DNA of 64,000 bases, taken from assembly GCF_002001045.1 (NCBI RefSeq), contig NZ_MUNR01000005.1:186001-250000 (forward strand), in the 5' to 3' direction. Below are positions 27,538 to 34,947 of the stretch, one piece after another. Every line of letters begins with the position of its first letter. The first letter of the stretch is position 1. The translations under genes and the position numbers were made by a program. This DNA comes from Rhodanobacter sp. C01 (GTDB lineage: Bacteria > Pseudomonadota > Gammaproteobacteria > Xanthomonadales > Rhodanobacteraceae). Below the pieces are notes generated by a model that was not told the origin of the DNA, searched no databases, and saw only the letters and a list, made by a program, of their open reading frames with translations.

Positions 27538-28686
27538 ATGAAAGAGAGCCATATCCCCTTCAATTGGCCGTATATGACGGGAAAGGAGCTGTACTACATA
27601 GCCGAGGCCCATTTCGGCGGCCGGTTGGCAGGTGACGGCCCGTTTACCAAGCGTTGCCACGGCTGGCTCGAAGAGCGCACCGGTAGCACCAAAGCGCTGC
27701 TGACCCACTCTTGCACGGCTGCCCTGGAGATGGCCGCCTTGTTGCTGGATATCCAGCCAGGCGACGAGGTCATCATGCCGTCTTACACCTTCGTGTCGAC
27801 GGCGAATGCATTCGTGCTGCGGGGCGGTGTGCCGGTTTTCGTGGATGTCCGCGAAGATACATTGAACCTGGATGAACGGTTGATCGAGGCGGCCATCACT
27901 CCACGTACGAGGGCGATTGTCCCTGTTCACTATGCCGGCGTGGCGTGTGAGATGGATACGATCATGACGATCGCCCGGCACTACCGCCTGAAGGTGGTGG
28001 AGGATGCGGCACAGGGCGTGATGTCCAGCTATAAAGGGCGCGCATTGGGCGGCATTGGTGACCTTGGCGCCTTCAGTTTCCACGAGACGAAGAACGTGAT
28101 CTCGGGCGAGGGTGGGGCGCTTCTGGTGAATGATCCGGAGCTGGCCCTCCGCGCCGAAATCATCCGGGAAAAAGGTACGGATCGAAGCCGCTTCTTCCGA
28201 GGTGAAGTGGACAAGTACACGTGGCAGGAGGTGGGGTCGTCGTTCCTTCCGGGTGAGCTCATTGCGGCGTTCCTATGGGCGCAACTTGAGGAAGCGGATC
28301 GAATCACGCAATCGCGCCTGGCCAGCTGGCGGCATTATCACGAGATACTGGAGCCGCTGGAGGACGCTGGTGTTCTTCGACGCCATATCGTGCCGGTCGA
28401 CTGCCAGCACAATGCTCATATGTATTATGTGCTGCTTGCACCGCAGATCAACCGGCAGAAGGTACTGGACGAACTCAGGCGCAACGACATTGGGTCCGTG
28501 TTCCATTACGTACCGCTGCATTCGTCGCCGGCCGGGCAACGTCATGGCCGGGTACATGGATCGCTGGAGGTGACGAACCGTCAGTCGGAACAGCTGATTC
28601 GGCTGCCTCTGTGGATGGGGCTGACGGAGGCGCACCAGCAAAGGGTGCTCAGCGTGTTGACGAGCGCCATCAAGCTTGCTGGTTGA
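27538..28686 (+). CDS. wecE: dTDP-4-amino-4,6-dideoxygalactose transaminase
   Basis: A PLP sugar aminotransferase of the DegT/DnrJ/EryC1 family, 382 residues. The Schiff-base lysine is K185 in S-F-H-E-T-K-N-V-I-S-G-E-G-G-A, the WecE/RffA form of this motif. F-N-W-P-Y-M-T-G-K-E at the start and M-P-S-Y-T-F-V-S-T-A-N-A also match that clade. It converts dTDP-4-keto-6-deoxyglucose, made by RmlA and RmlB encoded 11 kb away, into dTDP-Fuc4N. The sugar could enter the decoration module encoded next to it. It faces xanB convergently across a hairpin. Confidence 0.88.
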   Translation: MKESHIPFNWPYMTGKELYYIAEAHFGGRLAGDGPFTKRCHGWLEERTGSTKALLTHSCTAALEMAALLLDIQPGDEVIMPSYTFVSTANAFVLRGGVPVFVDVREDTLNLDERLIEAAITPRTRAIVPVHYAGVACEMDTIMTIARHYRLKVVEDAAQGVMSSYKGRALGGIGDLGAFSFHETKNVISGEGGALLVNDPELALRAEIIREKGTDRSRFFRGEVDKYTWQEVGSSFLPGELIAAFLWAQLEEADRITQSRLASWRHYHEILEPLEDAGVLRRHIVPVDCQHNAHMYYVLLAPQINRQKVLDELRRNDIGSVFHYVPLHSSPAGQRHGRVHGSLEVTNRQSEQLIRLPLWMGLTEAHQQRVLSVLTSAIKLAG

Positions 28687-28730
28687 CTCGCCAGGTCGGG
28701 CTGATTCCGGGGCGTCCGTTGAAAGAGAAT

Positions 28731-28766
28731 GCCATCTGATGCCGAAGCGGTTCGGTATCAGATGGC
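28731..28766. terminator. Long hairpin between wecE and xanB
   Basis: GCCATCTGAT/ATCAGATGGC is a perfect 10-base stem enclosing CCGAA/TTCGG. It lies between convergent genes, 44 bases after the wecE stop. There is no T-tract on either side. Confidence 0.6.
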
Positions 28767-28827
28767 GAACTGCTCAAGAACCGAGACCATTCGGTCTAAG
28801 TGATCGGGCCCGGCTCGACTGAGGGAG

Positions 28828-30240
28828 TCAGGCGCGACCGTAAACGTCGTCGTAGCGCACGATGTCGTCTTCACCAAGGTAGCTGCCTGACTGTACCTCG
28901 ATCAGCTCCAGCGATACCTTGCCGGGATTACGCAGGCGGTGCTTGCTGCCTAGCGGAATGTAGGTACTCTGGTTTTCACCAAGCAAAAACGTCTTGTCGT
29001 CGCAGGTGACTTCCGCCGTACCCGAAACGACAATCCAGTGCTCCGCCCGATGGTGATGTTTTTGCAGGCTCAGACTCGCGCCGGGCTTGACCCGGATACG
29101 CTTGACCTGGAACCGCTCGCCAGCCTCGATCGAGTCATAGTTGCCCCACGGGCGATGCACCACGCGGTGGATCGAATGCTCGCTGCGGCCGGCAGCCTTC
29201 AGCGTTTCGACAATCTTCTTGACGTCCTGCGCGGCGTCGCGATGCGCCACCAGGGTGGCGTCGGGTGTAGTCACCACGATGAGGTCGTCGACACCGATCG
29301 TGGCCAGCAGGTGGCGCTCGTGCGAGCGCAGCAGCGAGTTGTGCGTATCCACAGCGAGCGTGTCGCCTTCGAGAAGATTTCCCTGTGCATCCTTGTCACC
29401 GGTCAGCCACAGGGCGGACCACGAGCCGATGTCGCTCCATTCGCAACTGACCGGAATCACCGCAGCGCGGGCGGTCTTTTCCATCACTGCATAGTCAATC
29501 GAGTCGTCAGGCACGGTCGCGAAGGCGTCGTGGTCGATGCGCACGAAGTCCAGGTCGCCCGAGGCTTTTGCGTGGGCCGCGCGCACAGCAGCGAGCATGG
29601 CTGGCGCGTGCTCAGCCAATTCTTCCAGGTAACGGGATGCCCTGAACAGGAACATGCCCGAGTTCCAGTCATAGTCGCCGTGGGCAACATAGGCTTGTGC
29701 CGTCGCCAGGTCCGGCTTCTCGACGAACTGCCTTACCCGGAAGCCGTTGCTGTCGATCGCCGCGGCGCGCCGGATATAGCCGAAACCGGTTTCGGCACGC
29801 TCGGGGCGGATACCGAAGGTGACCAGCCAGCCCTCTGCAGCCAGCGGAAGCGCTTTGTTCACGGCGTCGACGAACGCTTCGGTGTCGCCGATCAAGTGGT
29901 CGGCGGGAAGCACCAGGAGGGTGGCGTCAGCGTCGCGCTGCAACGCCTGCAAGGCACCGAGTGCAATCGCCGGAGCCGTATTCCGGGCCAACGGCTCAAG
30001 CACAATGGTAGCGTCCTTGATTCCGGCCTCAAGCAACTGGTCGGCAGCCAGAAAGCGGTGGTCCTCGCTCGCCACGACGATGGGTGCCGCCACCAGCGGA
30101 AGTTGCTGAGCACGCGCGATGGTCTGCTGGAACAAGGTGCCTTGGCCGGCCAGTGCGAGGAACTGCTTGGGCAGGTTTCTGCGCGATACGGGCCACAGCC
30201 GCGTACCACTGCCGCCGCTTAGGATGAGGGGTGTGAGCAT
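28828..30240 (-). CDS. xanB: Mannose-1-phosphate guanylyltransferase / mannose-6-phosphate isomerase
   Basis: A bifunctional type II PMI-GMP enzyme of 470 residues: an N-terminal nucleotidyltransferase with G-G-S-G-T-R-L-W-P and K25 (N-L-P-K-Q-F-L), and a C-terminal cupin isomerase with R-P-W-G-N-Y and K-H-H-H-R-A-E-H-W. It makes mannose 6-phosphate and GDP-mannose, the substrate of the Gmd/Rmd pair encoded at 46-48 kb. The phosphomannomutase (xanA) is not in the window. The same enzyme is encoded beside rml genes in Xanthomonas LPS loci. Confidence 0.94.
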   Translation of the reverse strand: MLTPLILSGGSGTRLWPVSRRNLPKQFLALAGQGTLFQQTIARAQQLPLVAAPIVVASEDHRFLAADQLLEAGIKDATIVLEPLARNTAPAIALGALQALQRDADATLLVLPADHLIGDTEAFVDAVNKALPLAAEGWLVTFGIRPERAETGFGYIRRAAAIDSNGFRVRQFVEKPDLATAQAYVAHGDYDWNSGMFLFRASRYLEELAEHAPAMLAAVRAAHAKASGDLDFVRIDHDAFATVPDDSIDYAVMEKTARAAVIPVSCEWSDIGSWSALWLTGDKDAQGNLLEGDTLAVDTHNSLLRSHERHLLATIGVDDLIVVTTPDATLVAHRDAAQDVKKIVETLKAAGRSEHSIHRVVHRPWGNYDSIEAGERFQVKRIRVKPGASLSLQKHHHRAEHWIVVSGTAEVTCDDKTFLLGENQSTYIPLGSKHRLRNPGKVSLELIEVQSGSYLGEDDIVRYDDVYGRA

Positions 30241-30518
30241 CAGTTGCGATGTCCTTCAATAGTTGGCGAGGGCTGTCTGCATCAGACGTCTTGTCGCTGG
30301 TGCTTGTTGAACGACATGATCCTATGCCATCGATCCATTCTGGGCGGACTTGAGCTTGTCTGTCCATCTGGCATGCATCCTGCGACCGCAGGCAATGGTG
30401 GGCGAAGAGTTCAAGCCGGATCGGGATGGCTGCGCCGATGACCCTTGAGCTAAACTCACCGACCTCTGTCCATTTGTTTTGACCGCTTTCACCATCAACG
30501 CTCGCAATAGAGATTCTT

Positions 30519-31496
30519 ATGTCTGCCAGTGGCGTAGAGCAAGTGGGCAACGCATGCGCGCTGAGCATTGTCACCTGCCTGTACAAGTCCCGTCCGTTCC
30601 TGAGTGAATTTGTCAGGCTATGCGATGAGGTCCTGGGCGGTCTCGGTATTTCATCGGTTGAATTCGTTTTTGTAGACGATGGCTCGCCAGACGACTCGGC
30701 CAGCTGGGTCCGACAGCTTTGTCGGGAGCGTTCGAATATCCGGCTGGTCGAATTGTCACGCAATTTTGGCCACCACCAAGCCGCGATTGCCGGCATGGCG
30801 CATGCGCGGGGAGATCGAGTGTTTCTTGTCGACTGTGACCTGGAAGTGTCGCCGGGGTTCCTCGGTGACCTCTGGCAGAAGATGGGCGAGACGCAAGCCG
30901 ATGTAGTGTATGGCTACCAGCAGGAGCGCAAGGGCGGTTGGCTTGAGCGCAGGGGAGGAAGCTTGTTCTGGTCGGCTTTCAATCGCCTGAGCGATACCGC
31001 CGTACCTCCAAGCGTCGTTACCGAACGACTGATGAACCGGCGTTACGTGGAAGCGCTTCTTTGCCTTGGCGACCGCAATGTCTTTCTGGCTGGCATGATG
31101 TATTGGGCTGGCTTCCTTCAATTGGGCATTCCCGTGGTGAAGACGCGCCGTGCAGGTGTCTCTTCGTACACGCTGGGCAAGCGGCTGAGTTTGCTTGTCC
31201 AGGCGGTTACCTCATTTTCGGCCAAGCCGCTGTATGCAAGCCTCTGGATCGGCGGTGTCGCGCTGCTTTGCTCCCTGGTCAACGCCGCTTATGTCGTCCT
31301 GCGAAAGTTGATTGATCCCGGGTCGACCCTGGTCGGGTTTCCCACAATCGTCGCTCTGCTCACCGCGTTTTTCGGGATCATGATGATCGGGCTGGGGATA
31401 ATCGGTATCTATGTTGGCCGCATTTTCGTACAGACCCAGCAGCGGCCGCTTTACATCGTGAAACATATCGAGCAATCCCCCATTGAACCCAAATGA
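30519..31496 (+). CDS. Polyprenyl-phosphate glycosyltransferase, GtrB/ArnC-like
   Basis: A 325-residue GT2 enzyme of the DPM1/GtrB group. The catalytic N-domain has V-D-D-G-S-P-D-D-S (D53, D54) and D-C-D (105-107). Two C-terminal membrane helices lie at about 238-262 and 275-302. Such enzymes load one sugar from a nucleotide donor onto undecaprenyl phosphate at the cytoplasmic face. It is the first gene of a run of six with gaps or overlaps of at most 10 bases. The run also encodes a small flippase-like protein and a GT-C-like protein, so this is probably the loading step of a Gtr-type decoration system. Confidence 0.88.
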   Translation: MSASGVEQVGNACALSIVTCLYKSRPFLSEFVRLCDEVLGGLGISSVEFVFVDDGSPDDSASWVRQLCRERSNIRLVELSRNFGHHQAAIAGMAHARGDRVFLVDCDLEVSPGFLGDLWQKMGETQADVVYGYQQERKGGWLERRGGSLFWSAFNRLSDTAVPPSVVTERLMNRRYVEALLCLGDRNVFLAGMMYWAGFLQLGIPVVKTRRAGVSSYTLGKRLSLLVQAVTSFSAKPLYASLWIGGVALLCSLVNAAYVVLRKLIDPGSTLVGFPTIVALLTAFFGIMMIGLGIIGIYVGRIFVQTQQRPLYIVKHIEQSPIEPK

Positions 31497-31497
31497 C

Positions 31498-32238
31498 ATG
31501 TTGATCGACCAGGACAGTACGGCCTACGCACCGGGATTCGAGTTTTTCGATGACAACATTCGGCTGCTGCGCGCCGGTCTGGTACAGATGATCCGGCGAA
31601 CCCGGGACCTGCAGAAATTTTCGCTACTCAGTCTCGGTGTGGGTCATCGTGTAACCGTGCAGGGACTGCTTGACGCACTCGCCGGTCGACTTCGCGAGTA
31701 CGTGATTGTCGAAGGTTCGGCGAGCATCATCGAAATGTTCCAGAAAGAGGTAGTGCCGCCAGCCTATGTGAGGCTTGAGCATTCCTTCTTCGAGGACTTT
31801 GCCACGGACAGCCTTTTCGACGTTATCGAGATGGGCTTTGTTCTTGAACATGTAGTGGACCCCGCGCTGGTATTGCGCCGTTTCGCGAAGTTCCTGGCAC
31901 CTGGCGGCAGGTTGATGGTTGCTGTTCCCAATGCGCACTCATTGCATCGAATGATTGGTCATCAAGCCGGCCTTCTATCAGATGTGCACAATCTCAGCCC
32001 TGCCGATCTCGCGCTGGGTCATCGGCGCTATTTCGATCCTGACTCGTTGACGGCATTGATGACCGAATGCGGTCTGCAGGTTGTTGGGCGCGCAGGCTTG
32101 ATGTTGAAGCCGCTGACCACGGCACAGCTCGCATCGATGAATCTCTCCCCGGAGATCCTGCGCGCGATGGACGAGGTGGGGTTTGATCTCCCCGACATCT
32201 GCAACGCCATTTTCCTGGAAGCCCGGTCATGTCGCTGA
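31498..32238 (+). CDS. SAM-dependent methyltransferase, class I
   Basis: A 246-residue protein with a Rossmann methyltransferase core. Motif I is a variant, S-L-G-V-G-H-R; the post-motif acidic residue, F-D-V-I-E-M-G-F-V-L-E-H-V and L-A-P-G-G-R-L-M-V-A-V-P-N follow, as in the Methyltransf_23/UbiG-like group. The G-x-G-x-G of motif I is degenerate. The ATG at 31498 starts one base after the previous stop and the next gene overlaps by 10 bases. In this context a sugar or sugar-substituent O- or N-methyltransferase is likely; the acceptor is unknown. Confidence 0.78.
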   Translation: MLIDQDSTAYAPGFEFFDDNIRLLRAGLVQMIRRTRDLQKFSLLSLGVGHRVTVQGLLDALAGRLREYVIVEGSASIIEMFQKEVVPPAYVRLEHSFFEDFATDSLFDVIEMGFVLEHVVDPALVLRRFAKFLAPGGRLMVAVPNAHSLHRMIGHQAGLLSDVHNLSPADLALGHRRYFDPDSLTALMTECGLQVVGRAGLMLKPLTTAQLASMNLSPEILRAMDEVGFDLPDICNAIFLEARSCR

Positions 32239-33881
32239 CCGTCGCGCTGATCGCGGGCGGAGGTTTCCAGGGGCAGGGAATTATTGAGGCAATTCACGCC
32301 ATGCCGGGTGCACGGGTGGTCGTGGTCGACAGCACCTGCGACGCGGTGGGGGAGCTTTATGCGGATCGCTACGTGGTCGCGCCGGCGCTTGATGCTGTCA
32401 CCTTCGATGAGTTTCTGATTGACCTGGTTCGAACCGAGGGCATCAGCCTGGTCATCCCTGCTACCCAGCGCGAGTTGCGGCGCCTGGCCCTGCTCGGGCC
32501 AAGCTTGCTGGAAGCCGGTGCGCGAACGGCGGTCTGCCCGTCGGCATTGCTCGATGTACTGCTGGACAAACGGGCGCTGTATTCCGCACTGGAAGAGTCC
32601 GGCATTGCCGTTCAGCGCCGCATGGATCTCAGGCTGGATGCAGCCTTCCCGCTGTTTGGTCGCCCACGAGCAGGTTGGGGCGGAAGGGAGGCAATGGTCT
32701 TGCGGACGCCTGCCGATTTGAGGTCCGACGATGTCGAGCCCCTGTCCAGTTCACATGTCTGGGTGTCGTGGCTGGATTCCTTCGATGAGTTATCCATCGA
32801 CTTTGCCGTCGACTTTCAAGGGCGTGCGTCCCCTCTGACCATGCGCAGGCGCGTGCGCACATCGAGTGGCTTTGCTGTCGTGAGCGACTCGGATAATGAT
32901 CGTGCTGCGGCGCCGTTGCTGGACCAGTTGGTGCAATGGCTACTAGAACGGGGAGCTTGCGGGCTCTTCAATGTGCAAATACTGCGAACTCCCGGCGCAG
33001 GGTATTTCGTCTCCGATATCAATCCTCGGCATGGAACCTCCAGTGCGCATGCGCTGGCAGAAGGAAACAATCTGGTGGCCTTCCTGCTTGGTGGGCCTGC
33101 GATGCATTCGCTGCGGCCTGTCCGAACGGTGCGCTCGCTGGCACGGCAGGCTATCCCGCTCTTCGAGCCGGGAAGCATCGGCGGCGTGGTGTTTGATCTG
33201 GATGACACCCTGATCGATCACAAACGCTGGATTTTCGACCGGATGCGACTGGCGGGGGCACGTCTCGAGGGCCGGGTCGAAACACAAACGCTGCTGCTGC
33301 AAACCTATATCGCGCTGGAGCAGGGAGAGCATGCACGGTTGATTGACGTCATCGTCGACCGTCTAGGTGATGATTCACTGCATGAACACCTTCTGGAAGC
33401 CTATCGCTCCGTCACTCCGGAAACCGCGCATGTTTTCCCTGAAGTGGCCCATGTTCTGCGCGAGTTGCATGCGCAAGGTCTGAAGCTGGCCCTTCTCACG
33501 GACAATCCGCCCACCGGGCAACGCGCCAAACTGGCTGCTTGCGGAGAGCTTGCCAAGGCTTTCGATCTGCTGGTGTTCAGTCGTGAACATGGCGGGGAAA
33601 AGCCGGCGCGGGCGCCGTTTGATGCAGTGGCATCCGGCTTGGGCATGTCCGCTGGACGACTGCTCATGGTGGGTGATAATCCGGCCAGGGATGCACTCGG
33701 GTCGACGCAGGCGGGATGGCGATCGTGCCTCCTGGTCGATCGCCCGGGAGGACGTTACCGATTGAACCGCGAATTGCTCGATCTGGTGGCGCCTGCCGCC
33801 AGCGCGAACATCTGGATCGCCGCTGATCTTCGTGTGCTTCCGCTGGCGCTCCGGCTGGCGCGCATCAACAAGGAGAAGTAA
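32229..33881 (+). CDS. ATP-grasp / HAD hydrolase fusion protein
   Basis: A 550-residue two-domain protein. Residues 1-305 look like a CarB/PylC-type ATP-grasp: L-I-A-G-G-G-F-Q-G pre-domain, I-P-A-T-Q-R-E-L, a D-K-R-A-L-Y lysine, a glycine loop (R-A-G-W-G-G-R-E) and the metal/ATP motif D-I-N-P-R-H-G-T-S-S. Residues 315-520 are a HAD domain with V-F-D-L-D-D-T-L-I-D-H (nucleophile near 322), L-T-D-N and G-D-N-P-A-R-D. ATP-grasp enzymes join a carboxylate to an amine or thiol through an acyl phosphate. The HAD half could dephosphorylate a sugar or precursor. The fusion and its substrate are unknown to me; a ligase acting on an amino sugar is an inference from context. Confidence 0.72.
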   Translation: MSLTVALIAGGGFQGQGIIEAIHAMPGARVVVVDSTCDAVGELYADRYVVAPALDAVTFDEFLIDLVRTEGISLVIPATQRELRRLALLGPSLLEAGARTAVCPSALLDVLLDKRALYSALEESGIAVQRRMDLRLDAAFPLFGRPRAGWGGREAMVLRTPADLRSDDVEPLSSSHVWVSWLDSFDELSIDFAVDFQGRASPLTMRRRVRTSSGFAVVSDSDNDRAAAPLLDQLVQWLLERGACGLFNVQILRTPGAGYFVSDINPRHGTSSAHALAEGNNLVAFLLGGPAMHSLRPVRTVRSLARQAIPLFEPGSIGGVVFDLDDTLIDHKRWIFDRMRLAGARLEGRVETQTLLLQTYIALEQGEHARLIDVIVDRLGDDSLHEHLLEAYRSVTPETAHVFPEVAHVLRELHAQGLKLALLTDNPPTGQRAKLAACGELAKAFDLLVFSREHGGEKPARAPFDAVASGLGMSAGRLLMVGDNPARDALGSTQAGWRSCLLVDRPGGRYRLNRELLDLVAPAASANIWIAADLRVLPLALRLARINKEK

Positions 33882-33884
33882 TCC

Positions 33885-34586
33885 GTGAGGGTTGCGAGCA
33901 TTCAGTCGAACTACATTCCATGGAAGGGCTATTTCGACATCATCCATGACGTGGATACCTTTATCTTTCTGGATGACGTCCAGTTCACCAGCAGGGATTG
34001 GCGTTCGCGCAACCGCATCAAGTCCAAGGATGGGCTCATGTGGCTCACTGTCCCTGTCGGCTCCGATACCAGCCGGCTCATCCACGAAGTGGAAATGGAG
34101 AGTCCCAAGTGGCAGGAGAGTCACTGGAAATCACTCTTGCACAGCTATTCCAAGGCTCCCTACTTCGGCCTGTACCGAGCGCTGTTCGAGGAGTTCTATC
34201 GTGGGCGTCATTGGAAGAACCTGTCTGAAATGAATCAATGGCTGACGCGCACGATAGCCACCGATTGCCTGGGCATCACAACCGAGTTCATGGATTCCCG
34301 CCAGTTCACCGTCAGTGGCCGCAAGCTTGAGCGATTGCTCGATATGGTCAGGCAGAGCGGTGCCACCAGCTACCTGTCCGGTCCCGCAGCCAGGGACTAT
34401 ATCGACGACGAATGCTTCAAGGCGGCCGGGATAGCACTCGAATACAAGGACTACTCGGGGTATCCCACGTACGATCAACCCTATCCACCATTCGAGCACG
34501 CGGTATCGGTACTGGATGTCCTGTTCAACACCGGGCCAGACGCACCCTACTATCTCTGGGGTTGGCGTGAGGGGGCAAAACGATGA
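33885..34586 (+). CDS. WbqC family protein
   Basis: A 233-residue protein with the WbqC family pattern: I-Q-S-N-Y-I-P-W-K-G-Y-F-D-I-I at the N-terminus, F-L-D-D-V-Q-F-T-x-R-D-W-R-S-R-N-R-I-K, L-T-V-P-V, and C-terminal Y-D-Q-P-Y-P-P-F-E-H-x-x-S-V-L-D-V-L-F-N-T-G. WbqC proteins occur in O-antigen clusters with unusual sugars and lack a firmly assigned activity. The start is GTG, three bases after the ATP-grasp/HAD stop, and the stop overlaps the next gene by four bases. It probably works on the same intermediate as its neighbours. Confidence 0.85.
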   Translation: MRVASIQSNYIPWKGYFDIIHDVDTFIFLDDVQFTSRDWRSRNRIKSKDGLMWLTVPVGSDTSRLIHEVEMESPKWQESHWKSLLHSYSKAPYFGLYRALFEEFYRGRHWKNLSEMNQWLTRTIATDCLGITTEFMDSRQFTVSGRKLERLLDMVRQSGATSYLSGPAARDYIDDECFKAAGIALEYKDYSGYPTYDQPYPPFEHAVSVLDVLFNTGPDAPYYLWGWREGAKR

Positions 34587-34945
34587 GTTACCTGTTCGTC
34601 GCACTCACCATCATCCTTACCGTGTTTGGGCAATTGGTTCTGAAGTGGCAGACCAGTCTCGCCCCGCCTTCGCCCGCTGGTGGCCGGGAGTTGCTCCTGT
34701 ACGTGCTGCAGATGTTCTTGCGTCCATGGGTTTTGAGCGGGCTGATTGCTGCCTTTCTCGCCTCGGCTTGCTGGATCGTGGCTGTCTCGCGCTTTCCTTT
34801 GAGCAAAATCTACCCTTTCATGGCCTTGAATTTCGTCCTTGTCGGCCTTCTTGCGATCCCCTTTTTCGGTGAGTCATTGACCACCTCCAAGATGGCTGGT
34901 CTCGTGCTGGTGATCGCAGGCCTTCTTTTGACGAGTCGAGTCTGA
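34583..34945 (+). CDS. Small four-helix membrane protein, SMR/ArnE-like flippase subunit
   Basis: A 120-residue protein with four hydrophobic helices (about 1-20, 45-66, 70-92, 98-118). T-V-F-G-Q-L-V-L-K-W in helix 1 and S-K-I-Y-P-F-M-A-L-N-F-V in helix 3 resemble ArnE/ArnF and EmrE-like transporters. Such proteins flip undecaprenyl-phosphate sugars, as ArnE/F does for L-Ara4N. It overlaps the WbqC gene by 4 bases and is followed after 2 bases by the GT-C-like gene, which fits the flip step of a Gtr-type system. Confidence 0.8.
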   Translation: MSYLFVALTIILTVFGQLVLKWQTSLAPPSPAGGRELLLYVLQMFLRPWVLSGLIAAFLASACWIVAVSRFPLSKIYPFMALNFVLVGLLAIPFFGESLTTSKMAGLVLVIAGLLLTSRV

Positions 34946-34947
34946 GC

